Part shown: positions 1 to 9,166 of the stretch, one piece after another
How the letters are laid out: every line of letters starts with the position of its first letter
How positions within the stretch are numbered: the first letter of the stretch is position 1
Assembly (NCBI RefSeq): GCF_003315635.1
Contig: NZ_PDCG01000005.1
Span: 81,592-145,591 of the forward strand
From: Bifidobacterium aemilianum
Lineage (GTDB): Bacteria; Actinomycetota; Actinomycetes; Actinomycetales; Bifidobacteriaceae
Length of the DNA: 64,000 bases
Direction: 5' to 3'
Notes under the pieces: generated by a model
The model's input: only the letters and a program-made list of their open reading frames with translations
The model's database searches: none
What the model was told of the DNA's origin: nothing
Translations under genes and position numbers: made by a program

Positions 1-276
1 GAGGGGAAGCCATGGGCCCTCCAACCGATGGACTGATCACGCTCGGGCAGAATCACCTCGAGCGCACCGCGATCCTGTATACTGCCTACCATTCCGCCTG
101 CCTCCCGTCCCTCACCATTGAAAGCCGTACCCAGCCTCGCCAAGCCCAAGCCTGGCATCTCCAGCACATAGTACTGCCAGGTAAAGCCTTACCGTGAGGT
201 CGTTCATGAACATAGGCCGGCTTCTGGCGATACAAGAGTCCAGGAGAGGCAGGCAGGACAGGGCCCTGCGGGTATG
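1..276. other. Intergenic region downstream of rpsI
   Basis: No convincing gene is seen. A 61-codon plus-strand frame starting at base 12 has no family signature, and a 101-codon minus-strand frame runs over the rpsI terminator, so neither is called. The only recognisable element is the terminator at the right edge, annotated separately. Confidence 0.4.
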
Positions 277-305
277 AAAAAGCCCCGCACATAGGAGCGG
301 GGCTT
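277..305 (-). terminator. Rho-independent terminator of rplM-rpsI
   Basis: On the minus strand AGCCCCGC pairs with GCGGGGCT around an 8-nt loop, and the stem runs into a T tract (AAAA on the plus strand at 277-280). It lies about 20 bases after the rpsI stop, so it most likely ends the ribosomal protein transcript. Confidence 0.85.
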
Positions 306-323
306 GAGGCGTTCCGGTGAAGC

Positions 324-815
324 CTAGCGCTTCGAGAACTGAGGTGCGCGACGGGCCTTGTGCAGGCCAGCCTTCTTACGCTCGACCACACGGGCGTCGC
401 GGGTCAGGAAGCCGGCCTTCTTCAGGGCGGCGCGGTTGGCATCACGGTCGATGGCGTTCAGGGCGCGGGCCACACCGAGACGGATGGCGCCAGCCTGGCC
501 AGTGGTGCCACCACCGTCAACGAGGACGATGATGTCGAACTTGTTCTCCAGCTTGAGCAGGACAATGGGGGAATTGACCTCACGCTGCTGCAGACGGGAG
601 GGGAAGTACTCCTCCAGGGTGTGGCCGTTGATGGTCCACTTGCCGGAGCCGGGAACCAGACGCACGCGGGCTACTGCCTCCTTGCGGCGGCCGGTGCCAT
701 AGCCGGGGGCAATGGCGGAAGAGCCGGTGCCCTCGCCTGCATTGGTCTCTGTGCTGTATGAAGTCAGTTCCTCTTCGGTTTCGAGAACCGCGGAGTCGTT
801 GGTATTTTCAGCCAT
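324..815 (-). CDS. rpsI: 30S ribosomal protein S9
   Basis: Small-subunit protein whose C-terminal tail reaches toward the P-site tRNA. The 163-residue product has a variable acidic N-terminal extension of about 40 residues, usual in actinobacteria. After it come the conserved [12 protein letters not shown] block and the invariant tail ending [11 protein letters not shown]. It follows rplM by 21 bases, the standard rplM-rpsI pair, so the two are probably one transcript ending at the strong hairpin 20 bases downstream. Nothing unusual is seen. Confidence 0.98.
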   Translation of the reverse strand: MAENTNDSAVLETEEELTSYSTETNAGEGTGSSAIAPGYGTGRRKEAVARVRLVPGSGKWTINGHTLEEYFPSRLQQREVNSPIVLLKLENKFDIIVLVDGGGTTGQAGAIRLGVARALNAIDRDANRAALKKAGFLTRDARVVERKKAGLHKARRAPQFSKR

Positions 816-836
816 GTTTCTCTATCTCCTTCCGGT

Positions 837-1286
837 TCACTTAGCCTGTTGCGAAACCTGATCGATCTCAAAAACCTGGGGCTTCTGAGGGGTGTGAGGG
901 TGCTCTGCGCCTGCGAAGACATGCAGACGGTCCAGCTGAACCTTGGACAGGCGGTTCTTCGGCATCATGCCCTTGATGGCCGAGATGACCATGCGGTCGG
1001 GGTTCCTCTGCAGCAGATCGCCGTAGCTGTCCTCGCGCAGGCCGCCGGGGCGACCGGAGTGGCTGTAGAGGACCTTGCCCAGCTTGTTGCCGGTCAGGGC
1101 AATCTTGCTGGCATTGATGATGATGACATGGTTGCCGGAATCCGCGTGGGGGGCAAAGGTCGGCTTGTTCTTACCGCGCAGCAGGGTTGCCGCCTGCGTG
1201 GCGAGACGACCAAGCACCACGTCGGTGGCGTCAATGACGTACCAGTCGTGAGTCAGATCAGCTGGCTTCGGTGTGAAAGTGTTCAC
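837..1286 (-). CDS. rplM: 50S ribosomal protein L13
   Basis: Large-subunit protein that acts early in 50S assembly. The 149-residue length is normal for the family. Visible family blocks are [16 protein letters not shown] near the N-terminus, [15 protein letters not shown] in the middle, and the region around [10 protein letters not shown]. It is the first gene of the rplM-rpsI pair, with its promoter presumably in the 490-base gap to malQ. The ATG at 1286 gives the usual N-terminus. Confidence 0.98.
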   Translation of the reverse strand: MNTFTPKPADLTHDWYVIDATDVVLGRLATQAATLLRGKNKPTFAPHADSGNHVIIINASKIALTGNKLGKVLYSHSGRPGGLREDSYGDLLQRNPDRMVISAIKGMMPKNRLSKVQLDRLHVFAGAEHPHTPQKPQVFEIDQVSQQAK

Positions 1287-1775
1287 GATGTACCTTTTCT
1301 TATGTTCATTGTGTTCCGAACTTCAACTCGCACAACCCATTGCCGGGCATAGCAGTATCCGTTTCATTATCCGTGGGCTCCCTTAAAGTCCTCTATGCGA
1401 GTGGGAAAGCGCTTTGAAGGACCCCTTAGGGAAACACAACAATCCTTAACTATATCCGCTCACCCGGACTAAATGCAAGACGCCCGACCCGCCCGAACCA
1501 CCGGCCACCCAAACCGCCCCTTGAGCAACCAGATCTCCCGGTCCGAAATGATGCGAACACATGGCCCAAAATACTTGCCCGCTGTGCGCTCAAGCACCCA
1601 CAAGACCCTGGGAAACATACACTCCGCTGATGGTCAAGACAGCACAAGGACGACGCCCAAGTTGCAGAGGGCCGACGACCAAGCAGGCGAATGGGTCGCT
1701 TGGACTTCCTGCAAGCTGGGCGATGCGATTGGAAGAAGCCAGGCGCGAGAGAGGACTCGATACCATTGCGGCCGA
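1287..1775. other. Upstream region of rplM
   Basis: This 489-base gap separates rplM from the end of malQ. It should hold the rplM-rpsI promoter, but I could not assign -35 and -10 boxes with confidence. No malQ terminator hairpin stands out. The long plus-strand frames that begin here continue through malQ antisense and are treated as shadows. Confidence 0.4.
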
Positions 1776-3977
1776 TCAGCGCCCAAGGCCCTCCTGCATG
1801 ACCCTGGCCAGGGACTGGACCCGGGGGCGGTCAAAGACCTCGTCTGCGAGAACCACCTGGCCATGGTCGTCGGCCATGGGAATCCGCCAGTTGGGGTACT
1901 CGTTGTTGGTGCCAGGTTGGTTCTGGGCCCGGTCCTCCCCCACACCATCAACCAGGGAGACGGCCAGCAGCATGCAGGGAGAGGCGGTCAGGGCCCGGTA
2001 CTGGGCCTCGACGATCTGCTGGATGTTCCCATCCTCATCATCGGGAGTCCGGGGGTCAAGGAAACCCTGGTCCATGAGCATGGTCAGCATCTGGTTGTGT
2101 TCGGCCACGGCATCGGCACGGAATTGGCCATCAGACTCGGCCAGCAGGCCCAGCCCCTCACGGATCTTGACATGCTCGTACTTGAGGTAGCCGGCGGCCG
2201 GTGGCATGTCATGGGTGTTGACCGAGGCCAGGGCGCAGGTCCGCCAGCTGGATGGCGGGTTGAAGTGGTCTCCGCTACGCTCGAACCACTCCACACAGCA
2301 GCCCAGAATTCCATGCCGTTTCAGGGAATCGGCCACATAATCGGGGACCACGCCCAGGTCCTCACCAACAATCAGGGCCTTGGCCCGGGTGGCCTCGATG
2401 GCCAGGATACCCAGGAGCATCTCACTGTCGTAGTAGACGTAGGCGCCCTCCTTGGCCCCCATGCCCTGGGGAATCCACCAGAGGCGGAAGAGTCCCAGAA
2501 TATGGTCGATGCGCAGGGCCCCGGCACAGCTGACCATGCCGTGGATCAGGTCGCGGTAGGCCTGGTAGCCGGTCTCCCCCAGACTCAGGGGGTTCAGGGG
2601 TGGCTGGCTCCAATCCTGCCCCTGCTGGTTGAAATGGTCCGGCGGGGCACCAACGCTCACTCCTCGGGCAAAACGGTCAGGATGGCCCCAGACATCGGCG
2701 CCGGCCGGGTGGACCCCCACAGCCATGTCCGAGAGGATGCCGATCTTCATACCGGACTCCAGGGCGGCGCCTTGGGCCCCTTCCAACTGCTCGTAGGCCA
2801 CCCAGGTCATCCACTTATAGAATTCGTAGGTGCTGGGGAACTTCCGGCGCAAACCCTCGACCTCCGGCGATTCCAGGCACATGGTCCGCTCCCAACCCAT
2901 GGAGGCGGGCTTGGGCGAACCCCACTTGTCATAGCATAGGCACCAGCTGGCGTAGGCATCCAGCTCCTGGCCATGCAGGGCCTTGTAGCGGTCGAAACCG
3001 GCCTGGCGGGCCTGGCTGCGCGGGGCCTTGAAGAGGAGCCAGAGGGCGCGCATCTTGGCCCCCCACATGGCATCGCGGTTGAGGAGTTTGGGGTCCTCGT
3101 TCAGGCCCGCCACACTCTCGTGGAGCCTGGCTATCTCCTGACGGGTCTGTTCGTCCAAAGAGGCGTACTCCTCCACGGCTTCCGGCCTAATATAGCAGAA
3201 GTTGACGAAGGACCGGGAGGCGGGCAGATAGGGTGAGGGTGTCAGTGGCGGGACAGGCTCGGCCGCATGGACCGGATTGAGCTGCAGAAAATCCGCACCC
3301 GTCTTGGCCTTGGCTTGGGACAGCATAAGACGCAGGTCCTCAAAGTCGCCGATTCCCCAGGAGCCTCGGGAGCGTATGGAATAAAGCTGGGTGGCCCAGC
3401 CCCAAAGCTGGCTCTCCTTGAGGTCCTCGACCCTGCCAAAGGAGGCCGGGGCGCTGATCAGGGTGGCATCCTGTGTGCGCTCGCCCACGGTGACATGCAG
3501 GGTGTGGTAGCCCATGGGCAGGTCGGCCGGAACGATGATTGAGGCGGTCGAGACAAAGCGGCCGTCAAGATCGTAGGCCAAGGACCCATCGCCGGGGCCC
3601 GGCAGCAGGCTGGCCTTGTATGGCTGGCCATTCTCCAGGGTGATGCTGGCCTGGGGAATCTGCAGAATGCCTGTGTTGACCACCACCCGGTCTTCCCTAC
3701 CGACGGTATGGAGCACGGTCGGAGCCAGCAGGCGGCTGTGCCTGCTGTCGAGCACGCTCTTGATCGACCGCTCTATGGACTCATCGTCGAATCTGTCGAA
3801 ACCCAGGGCCCGCAGAATCCCCATCAGGGTCCGGTCCTCAATCTCGTGGTAGTCACCGGCCTGACCCACATACGAGGTGCCCAACCCGACCAATATGGCC
3901 AGACGAATCAGAGGGCGGGCCAGTCGCTCGGCGCTTTCCTGCCGCCGCTCCCCCTCCGCGCTTGTCTTCCTTGTCAT
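1776..3977 (-). CDS. malQ: 4-alpha-glucanotransferase (amylomaltase, GH77)
   Basis: Transfers alpha-1,4-glucan segments between maltooligosaccharides and releases glucose, in cytoplasmic maltodextrin and glycogen metabolism. The 733-residue protein has an N-terminal region of roughly 170 residues before the GH77 barrel, as in the long actinobacterial form. Barrel motifs are WGIGDFEDL, the nucleophile region RIDHILGLFRLWWIPQG (Asp), the acid/base region VGEDLGVVPDYV (Glu) and the third carboxylate in SVNTHDMP. It stands alone between rplM and an unrelated gene. No nearby sugar regulator or transporter indicates how it is controlled. Confidence 0.96.
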   Translation of the reverse strand: MTRKTSAEGERRQESAERLARPLIRLAILVGLGTSYVGQAGDYHEIEDRTLMGILRALGFDRFDDESIERSIKSVLDSRHSRLLAPTVLHTVGREDRVVVNTGILQIPQASITLENGQPYKASLLPGPGDGSLAYDLDGRFVSTASIIVPADLPMGYHTLHVTVGERTQDATLISAPASFGRVEDLKESQLWGWATQLYSIRSRGSWGIGDFEDLRLMLSQAKAKTGADFLQLNPVHAAEPVPPLTPSPYLPASRSFVNFCYIRPEAVEEYASLDEQTRQEIARLHESVAGLNEDPKLLNRDAMWGAKMRALWLLFKAPRSQARQAGFDRYKALHGQELDAYASWCLCYDKWGSPKPASMGWERTMCLESPEVEGLRRKFPSTYEFYKWMTWVAYEQLEGAQGAALESGMKIGILSDMAVGVHPAGADVWGHPDRFARGVSVGAPPDHFNQQGQDWSQPPLNPLSLGETGYQAYRDLIHGMVSCAGALRIDHILGLFRLWWIPQGMGAKEGAYVYYDSEMLLGILAIEATRAKALIVGEDLGVVPDYVADSLKRHGILGCCVEWFERSGDHFNPPSSWRTCALASVNTHDMPPAAGYLKYEHVKIREGLGLLAESDGQFRADAVAEHNQMLTMLMDQGFLDPRTPDDEDGNIQQIVEAQYRALTASPCMLLAVSLVDGVGEDRAQNQPGTNNEYPNWRIPMADDHGQVVLADEVFDRPRVQSLARVMQEGLGR

Positions 3978-4081
3978 GCAGTCAGTCTATCTCCCCTCAG
4001 CTCGCGATCGTTGAAGGACCCAGCCAACCCAATCGCTAAGCTGTATACCCCTTGGGCCAGAAGGATCCCAGCGGGTCTGCC

Positions 4082-4981
4082 TCAGCCAGCCAGACGACTC
4101 TGGGCGGCACGGGCCACTTCCCCGCTGGGGTCCTTGGCCAAACGTTCCAGGGTGGACCGGGAGCTGTTGTGGTTCAGGGCCACAGCCCTGCGGACCATGG
4201 AGGAGAGGACGACGGGAGCGTCTGACTCCAACTCAACCCCCAACTGCCCTAGAAAATCAAGGGTCTGCTCATCAACCTCGGGATTCTGCCCACCTTCCAG
4301 GCGCATCTTCCAGGTGGTCTGCGGATTGCGCAGGGCTGCGCTGCGAACGGCTGGGTCCGCATCCTTGGTCAGGCGGCCGACCAGCCAATTCTTATCGGCC
4401 TCGTTCTTGGCCACTGCCTCACGCACCGCCGCGCAAGGGTCTGCCGAGAGCTTGACCAGGATGTTGGGGAAGGGCATGGTCTCGGCCAGGAAGACCCGGT
4501 CCTCCTCCGGAGTGCGGTTGTTGCCGGCCACCGCCTCCAGCAGGGCCGTGACCCGGGAGTAGGCTGCCTGATCGCTGCGGTCGGGCAGTGGACGCCGGGC
4601 GAAGGCGCTGAGTTCAGCACTGTCGTCAGTATGGCGCAGGTGCTCGTAGGCGTCAGTGAGGGGCTGGAAGACTGAGCTCCCTGACTCTGAATCCTCATCG
4701 ACATTCGGCTCCGAACCGGTATTGGCATCCGCCTTGGGATTGGTCTGTGCCTCCTTATCGGCACCGGTCGATGGGGACTGTGCCTCGCCCTCCGACTCGG
4801 CGTCGCCCTGGGTCTCAGGGCTGTGGCTCTGAACGTCTTCCGCTGCTGCCTTCTGGTCCAATCCTTGCTCTGGAGCCTTGTCTCCATTGGCTTCCACAAG
4901 GTTTTCAGGACTGGTTTCCGGCTGTGCCGGCGCGATGCTGCCCTCGCTGGAGGCTTGCGTGGATTGCTCTTGCTGACTCAT
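4082..4981 (-). CDS. Acidic protein with C-terminal LRV/HEAT-like helical repeats
   Basis: Function unknown. The 299-residue product has an N-terminal half of about 110 residues that is low-complexity and rich in Glu, Gln, Ser, Ala and Pro, probably disordered. A helical repeat region follows, with periodic units such as DPCAAVREAVAKN, DADPAVRSAALRN and DPSGEVARAAQSRLAG. These match the leucine-rich-variant/HEAT style of repeat that usually mediates protein binding. There is no signal peptide or membrane segment. It lies about 100 bases upstream of malQ and 50 bases downstream of the yigZ-like gene, all minus strand. A scaffold or binding role is inferred only. Confidence 0.75.
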   Translation of the reverse strand: MSQQEQSTQASSEGSIAPAQPETSPENLVEANGDKAPEQGLDQKAAAEDVQSHSPETQGDAESEGEAQSPSTGADKEAQTNPKADANTGSEPNVDEDSESGSSVFQPLTDAYEHLRHTDDSAELSAFARRPLPDRSDQAAYSRVTALLEAVAGNNRTPEEDRVFLAETMPFPNILVKLSADPCAAVREAVAKNEADKNWLVGRLTKDADPAVRSAALRNPQTTWKMRLEGGQNPEVDEQTLDFLGQLGVELESDAPVVLSSMVRRAVALNHNSSRSTLERLAKDPSGEVARAAQSRLAG

Positions 4982-5034
4982 GCGTCCAGCTTATCGCCGC
5001 CCCTTGAAAGCCGACACCATCCGCCTCGTATTGC

Positions 5035-5679
5035 CTAACGCACCGGCATGGAGACCTGGCCCAGGGCATGCAAGCTGACCTGGGCGCTGAAGGCCTCCTG
5101 GACCTGGGAGGCGAACCGATCACTGGACTCCAGGGGAACCAGAACCTCAAGGACCACCTTGTCGCTATAGCTTTGGCCGGTCTGCCGACCGCCGAGCCCG
5201 GCCAGTATGTGCTGGAAACTCCCCAGCTGGTGGTACTCCAAGGGCACCGCATAGGACTGGAAATGTTGGATTGATGCCAGCTGCGCCGCCTTCAAGGCCA
5301 GGGAGGCGCCGGACGCATAGGCCCGAATAAGGCCACCGGATCCCAGCAGTATGCCGCCGAAATAACGGGTGACGGTCACCAGGCAGTCAGTCAGGTTCTT
5401 GGCACGGATCAGATCCAGGATGGGCTTGCCTGCTGTGCCCGAGGGTTCGCCGTCATCGCTCATGCGTTCGGAGCTTGACCCCTTGGACTCTCCGCAGATG
5501 GCGGCATAGGCCGTGTGCCGTGCCTTGGGGTGGCGAGCGCGGATGGCTTCGACCGCCTCCATGGCCTGGGTCAGGGATTCGACATGGCAGGCATCACCGA
5601 TGAAATCGGACTTCTTCTCGACCAGTGAGGCATGGGCGGGTTGGTCGGGGGTGTCCAGAATCGTCATCAGTTCAGTCAT
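5035..5679 (-). CDS. YigZ/IMPACT family protein
   Basis: Member of the IMPACT (UPF0029) family, whose bacterial members resemble the yeast translation-stress protein Yih1 but have no settled biochemical role. The 214-residue length is typical. Diagnostic features are the ARHPKARHTAYA block and the central VTRYFGGILLGSGGLIRAY motif, followed by a ferredoxin-like C-terminal domain. The ATG at 5679 gives the normal N-terminus; an internal ATG at codon 5 is possible. Its neighbours are a CapA-like protein upstream and a repeat protein downstream, with no clear functional link. Confidence 0.9.
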   Translation of the reverse strand: MTELMTILDTPDQPAHASLVEKKSDFIGDACHVESLTQAMEAVEAIRARHPKARHTAYAAICGESKGSSSERMSDDGEPSGTAGKPILDLIRAKNLTDCLVTVTRYFGGILLGSGGLIRAYASGASLALKAAQLASIQHFQSYAVPLEYHQLGSFQHILAGLGGRQTGQSYSDKVVLEVLVPLESSDRFASQVQEAFSAQVSLHALGQVSMPVR

Positions 5680-5769
5680 AGCGAGTCCATCCTACTGCCA
5701 GCGTCTGAGCCGGTTGGAAACCTGCGGGTCTGGCGTCCGGCTGCCCATGACCCTTGACCGTCGCGTGGG

Positions 5770-7239
5770 CTACCGCTTGGCTGCCGGGCGCTTGGGTGCG
5801 GCAGAGGCATCGCCCTTGGGCTTGGCCTGCGGCTGATGCTCCGCCTGTTGCCCGCTCTGGGCCTTGGCCTGCTCCTTGGCTTGGGTCTCTGCCGTGATGT
5901 TCCATTCCCGGACCACATTCTGGTCGGCTCCCATGGAGTAGATCACATTCCAGATCCGCTGCCGCACCTGGGCGTCCTTGTCGGAGCCCCAACAGCTGCC
6001 ATCGGGGTGGTCGGCGGCGATGGGGCACCACTTGTAGGACTGCCCCTGCACGTTGGCCGTGGGCACCCAGTCGATCCGGTTGACCCGCCAACTTCCGGGC
6101 TTGCCCTTCTTGCCGGCGAATTGCACACGGGCGGTGACCCCCTGGTTGTTGACCACATTCTGGGGCAAGCTGGCGGTTTCGGTCACCGTGTTGCCCAGAC
6201 CGTAGATGATCCAGGTATCCTTGTACTTCTCGATGGGTTGGGCACAATGGCAGCCGGCCCCGTAAATCACATCGAAGGCTCCGGTATCGGCCAGTTCGTG
6301 GGCCTCGGAGACTTGCCAGGAGTCGGCCTGGTCGATGTATTCCTGAAGGGAGTGCATGGACATGGCCACCACGTCGGCCCCCTGGGCCCGGGCCGCCCTG
6401 GACTTGGCCACAGCCTTGTCAATGTCGGCCTGGTGGTTGGGGTCGCCGGACTCACGCAGGCGGTCCACCTGCCAGTCGTGGTCGGCGGTCATGGCGTTGA
6501 GGGAGACGGTGCCAGTAATCAGGGCCAGCTTGCCGCCGCCGGTCGGCGAGTCAACCACCAGGGGTTTCTTGGAGTCCTCCTCTGTCTTATAGGAGCCGGT
6601 CTGGGCTATGCCGTCGGCGGCCAGGGTGTCCCACAGCCGGTTGATGCCCTCGGTGCCCTGGTCCCATGAGTGGTTGGTGCCGTGAGTGCAGGCCCGGTAG
6701 CCGACCTTGGCGGCGGCGTCCGCAACCTCGGGCGGAATATTGAAGATCGGGTAGGCCGAGTAGGGGCCACCCCGTTGGGCGATGGGGGTCTCGAACTCGC
6801 AGACCGCAATGTCAGAGGCCTGGATGTACTTGCCCATGGGCTCGAAGAGCGGAGTGAAGTCAAAGGCCGTGCCGTCGGTGGCCGTGGGGTTCTTGGCGAA
6901 TTGGCTCCACAGGCCCTCATGGAAGAGCAGGTCACCGTTGACCAGCATGGAGATGCAGTCGTCGTCCGGGCAGTCCGGCGAGTTGCCATGGTGGGTGGCC
7001 GCCGGCTTGACCTTGGATTTTGACTTATTCACCTGCTTATGGGAACCCCGGGATTGTGCCTGTGCGTCGGCGGCACCGGCCTGCTGGCCGCTGGGCCTGA
7101 CCTGCATATACCAGGCGAGGAAGACCGCTGTGACCACAGCGGTCACAGCCAGGGCAAGGAGCAGGATCCGCATAGGATTGAGTATTGGCTGCTTGAACGC
7201 CGCATGTCGCCCGCCATTATTGCTATGGTGCATTTCCAT
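5770..7239 (-). CDS. CapA-family (PGA_cap) metallophosphatase-like membrane-anchored protein
   Basis: Resembles CapA/PgsA proteins, which have a calcineurin-like metallophosphatase fold and are linked to poly-gamma-glutamate or envelope polymers. The true substrate here is unknown. In 489 residues there is one transmembrane segment near residues 24-44, a Gln/Ser/Lys linker, then the catalytic-type domain with LVNGDLLFHEG, THGTNHSWDQG and SMHSLQEY. The tail is rich in Gln, Ala, Lys and Pro. No capB or capC is adjacent, so capsule synthesis is not supported. AGGAAG upstream fits the ATG at 7239 or, with better spacing, the in-frame ATG at 7233. Confidence 0.85.
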   Translation of the reverse strand: MEMHHSNNGGRHAAFKQPILNPMRILLLALAVTAVVTAVFLAWYMQVRPSGQQAGAADAQAQSRGSHKQVNKSKSKVKPAATHHGNSPDCPDDDCISMLVNGDLLFHEGLWSQFAKNPTATDGTAFDFTPLFEPMGKYIQASDIAVCEFETPIAQRGGPYSAYPIFNIPPEVADAAAKVGYRACTHGTNHSWDQGTEGINRLWDTLAADGIAQTGSYKTEEDSKKPLVVDSPTGGGKLALITGTVSLNAMTADHDWQVDRLRESGDPNHQADIDKAVAKSRAARAQGADVVAMSMHSLQEYIDQADSWQVSEAHELADTGAFDVIYGAGCHCAQPIEKYKDTWIIYGLGNTVTETASLPQNVVNNQGVTARVQFAGKKGKPGSWRVNRIDWVPTANVQGQSYKWCPIAADHPDGSCWGSDKDAQVRQRIWNVIYSMGADQNVVREWNITAETQAKEQAKAQSGQQAEHQPQAKPKGDASAAPKRPAAKR

Positions 7240-7696
7240 CCGCTTCCTGCTTGGTATGGACCCGCGCTGGCGGCCCCGTATCTCGCTTATCCCTCGCCTG
7301 TTCTTCCCCGCTCCGCTTATGGCTCAGCGAGCAGTAAGGATACTCACAGAGTACACGCAGACCATTCATGTGACATTTTCGACGGTTTGCGCAATCCACG
7401 ATATACCGGGGAGAGGCCCGTTACAGCACCCTCCGGAATCGGCACCCACCAAACAGATACTATAGAGACGCAGAGCGAAGGTCAATGGCGTACTTCCTGC
7501 ACCACCAAGGATTCAGCCCCGGCCCTCATACCCTATACGCCCTATGGCACCCACGATCGCCCCTTACTATCTACAGCTACGCAACAGACATTTACACAAT
7601 ATCGGTCAAGAGTATATTGACTATGCATATGTGATATATTTGCCACTAGTGATAGATTTATCACTGTTCTGGAATTATTAGAACAAAGGACACGAC
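7240..7696. other. Divergent intergenic region with AT-rich right end
   Basis: This gap separates the minus-strand CapA-like gene from the plus-strand membrane protein gene. The left part has ordinary base composition. The last 80 bases (about 7610-7690) are strikingly AT-rich for this genome and hold the inverted repeat annotated separately. TTGACT at 7617-7622 could be a -35 box, but no well-spaced -10 box is obvious. Confidence 0.5.
7648..7665. promoter_or_regulatory. Inverted repeat, probable operator of the XRE module
   Basis: AGTGATA and TATCACT form a perfect 7-base inverted repeat around a GATT spacer, 32 bases before the ATG of the membrane protein gene. A related imperfect half-site (GTGATATAT) lies just upstream at 7631. 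Position and symmetry suggest binding by the XRE regulator encoded two genes downstream. This is inference. Confidence 0.55.
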
Positions 7697-8137
7697 ATGT
7701 TTTCAGATCAACTCAACAGACTCAAGGTCACCGAGCTTCTGGCCTCAGCCCTGGCCTTCGCGCTCTTCGCCCTCTGCGGGCTCTACCGTAAGCCGCCGCT
7801 GCTCCTGGTTATCTTGTCGACTATGAGCATTCTCATCTATGACCTAGCCTTGGCCCATACCAGAAACTCCATCAGGGCCGGGAAGGCACAGCGTGACGAA
7901 ACCTCTGAGAGCAACGAAGCTGAAGCAGGCCGTCTGACCATCAAGATCGCCGGACTTGTGGTTTGTCTGGTAGCCTTGGCGGTAACCCTCGCCACGCCTA
8001 ATTACTGGACATCCATCACCATCAACACCCAGTCGTTACTGGGCATCTACATGGTCTTCCCTTTCCTGCAGAACATCTGCTATCTGGCCCTTGAATACCG
8101 CTACAACCGGGAAGTCAGTGCACATGTTGAGAACTAA
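7697..8137 (+). CDS. Small multi-pass membrane protein of an XRE-regulator pair
   Basis: Function unknown. The 146-residue protein has about four predicted membrane segments (roughly residues 12-30, 34-52, 82-102 and 108-130), separated by a charged cytoplasmic or external loop with SESNEAEAG. AAAGGA precedes the ATG at a good distance. Its last 14 bases overlap the start of an HTH regulator, so the two are translationally coupled. Such pairs of a small membrane protein and a Cro/CI-like regulator are widespread in Gram-positive bacteria, but their role is mostly unproven. Confidence 0.75.
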   Translation: MFSDQLNRLKVTELLASALAFALFALCGLYRKPPLLLVILSTMSILIYDLALAHTRNSIRAGKAQRDETSESNEAEAGRLTIKIAGLVVCLVALAVTLATPNYWTSITINTQSLLGIYMVFPFLQNICYLALEYRYNREVSAHVEN

Positions 8138-8321
8138 CCTCAGAGGTGTCCGCCAGGCCAGAGGCATGACCCAGAGTGCACTGGCGGGACTGGTGGGAGT
8201 GCGCCGGGAGACCATCATCCGTCTGGAGAACGGCAAATACAACCCCTCCCTCAAGCTGGCCATGGACATCGCCAAAGTCTTTGGAACCAGCGTGGAGGAA
8301 CTGTTCGGCTTCGAAGACTGA
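8124..8321 (+). CDS. XRE-family (Cro/CI-type) transcriptional regulator
   Basis: A 65-residue single-domain helix-turn-helix protein beginning MLRTNLRGVRQARGMTQ. The recognition region is SALAGLVGVRRETIIRLENG, and it ends with YNPSLKLAMDIAKVFGTSVEELF, the usual YozG-like layout with no sensor domain. I prefer the ATG at 8124 to one at 8091 because it gives the family N-terminus. The start lies inside the preceding membrane gene (14-base overlap). It probably autoregulates through the inverted repeat at 7648-7665. Confidence 0.9.
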   Translation: MLRTNLRGVRQARGMTQSALAGLVGVRRETIIRLENGKYNPSLKLAMDIAKVFGTSVEELFGFED

Positions 8322-8419
8322 AAGACCCCGGCACCGCTTTGGCCGAGAGCGAGCGCACGGCATGAACAAGGCTAGTCTAGGTGCTTGAAGGTCGATGTCA
8401 ACGGCGAAAGGGGTCGGGT

Positions 8420-8806
8420 ATGGACCAGACGGCTCGTGTGGCATGGTGCCAGGAGATGCTAGATCGGCTGGGCAGGTCCAAGTTCCGGGCCAGCTTCTCC
8501 CTCTCCCCCAAGGACAGGGCCTACGCCCGGGCCAAGGGCAAGGCGACCATCGACCGGCATGCCCATGAGATGCTGGCCAAACGAATCGGTCCGGCCCATC
8601 CCCTCAAGGACGGCAAGCAGACACCCTACCGGGGCCATCCCGTCTTCACCGCCCAGCACGCCACCGGAACCTGCTGCCGTGGCTGCATCGAGCGCTGGCA
8701 CCACATCCCTCATGGCCGCCCACTATCACGAGAAGAGGTGGACCAGCTCGCCAGCCTGGTCATTGCCTGGATAGAGCAAGACCTGACCCGGCATCCAAGC
8801 AGCTGA
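8420..8806 (+). CDS. DUF4186 family protein
   Basis: Cytoplasmic protein of unknown function. The 128-residue product from the ATG at 8420 has the family pattern: KFRASFSLSPKDRAYARAKG, then RIGPAHPLKDGKQTPYRGHPVF, then AQHATGTCCRGCIERWHHIP, and a C-terminal helix. The Cys-Cys-x-x-Cys cluster with the following WHHI could bind a metal. AAAGGGG lies about 8 bases before the chosen start; an upstream ATG at 8381 lacks a comparable site. It is 98 bases after the XRE gene on the same strand. Confidence 0.88.
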   Translation: MDQTARVAWCQEMLDRLGRSKFRASFSLSPKDRAYARAKGKATIDRHAHEMLAKRIGPAHPLKDGKQTPYRGHPVFTAQHATGTCCRGCIERWHHIPHGRPLSREEVDQLASLVIAWIEQDLTRHPSS

Positions 8807-8861
8807 TGAATACGAAGTCCTCAACAGTGAGAAACTGACCAACAATCATCATTGATATGAG

Positions 8862-8890
8862 CTGGAACCGTTGCGAAACAACGGTTCCAG
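8862..8890. terminator. Strong hairpin between DUF4186 gene and tRNA-Ser
   Basis: CTGGAACCGTTG and CAACGGTTCCAG form a perfect 12-base stem with a CGAAA loop. It sits just past the 3' end of the minus-strand tRNA-Ser and 55 bases after the plus-strand DUF4186 gene, so it may terminate from both sides. Neither side has a clear T tract. Confidence 0.55.
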
Positions 8891-8898
8891 ACTACTTG

Positions 8899-8985
8899 CG
8901 GAGTCGGAGGGATTCGAACCCTCGAGCCGCTTACACGACTAACACCTTAGCAGGGTGCCCCTATCGGCCACTCAGGCACGACTCC
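8899..8985 (-). tRNA. tRNA-Ser (anticodon GCT)
   Basis: The 87-base minus-strand gene folds into a class II tRNA with a long variable arm. The acceptor stem begins GGAGTCG, the anticodon loop is CTGCTAA with GCT, and the T arm contains GGTTCGAATCC. CCA is not encoded. It reads AGC and AGU serine codons. Confidence 0.95.
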
Positions 8986-9166
8986 ACGTTTCTTGATAAA
9001 TATCAAGACAACAAGAATATACTCTACCATCTCAGAACGACACAAATCGCCAATGACACGACCCAATAAGATTTACCCCCACCCAGTCAAGCGGTTCGTG
9101 GCCCCGAGATACCGCCCTCAGCGACATATGGCTCAGTATGGACCGCCAAACCGATACCATGGAGCC

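Noticed and set aside
1473..2939. A 488-codon plus-strand frame over the malQ gene
   Set aside because: It runs antisense through clear GH77 motifs. Its translation has no family features, and long antisense frames are expected at this GC content.
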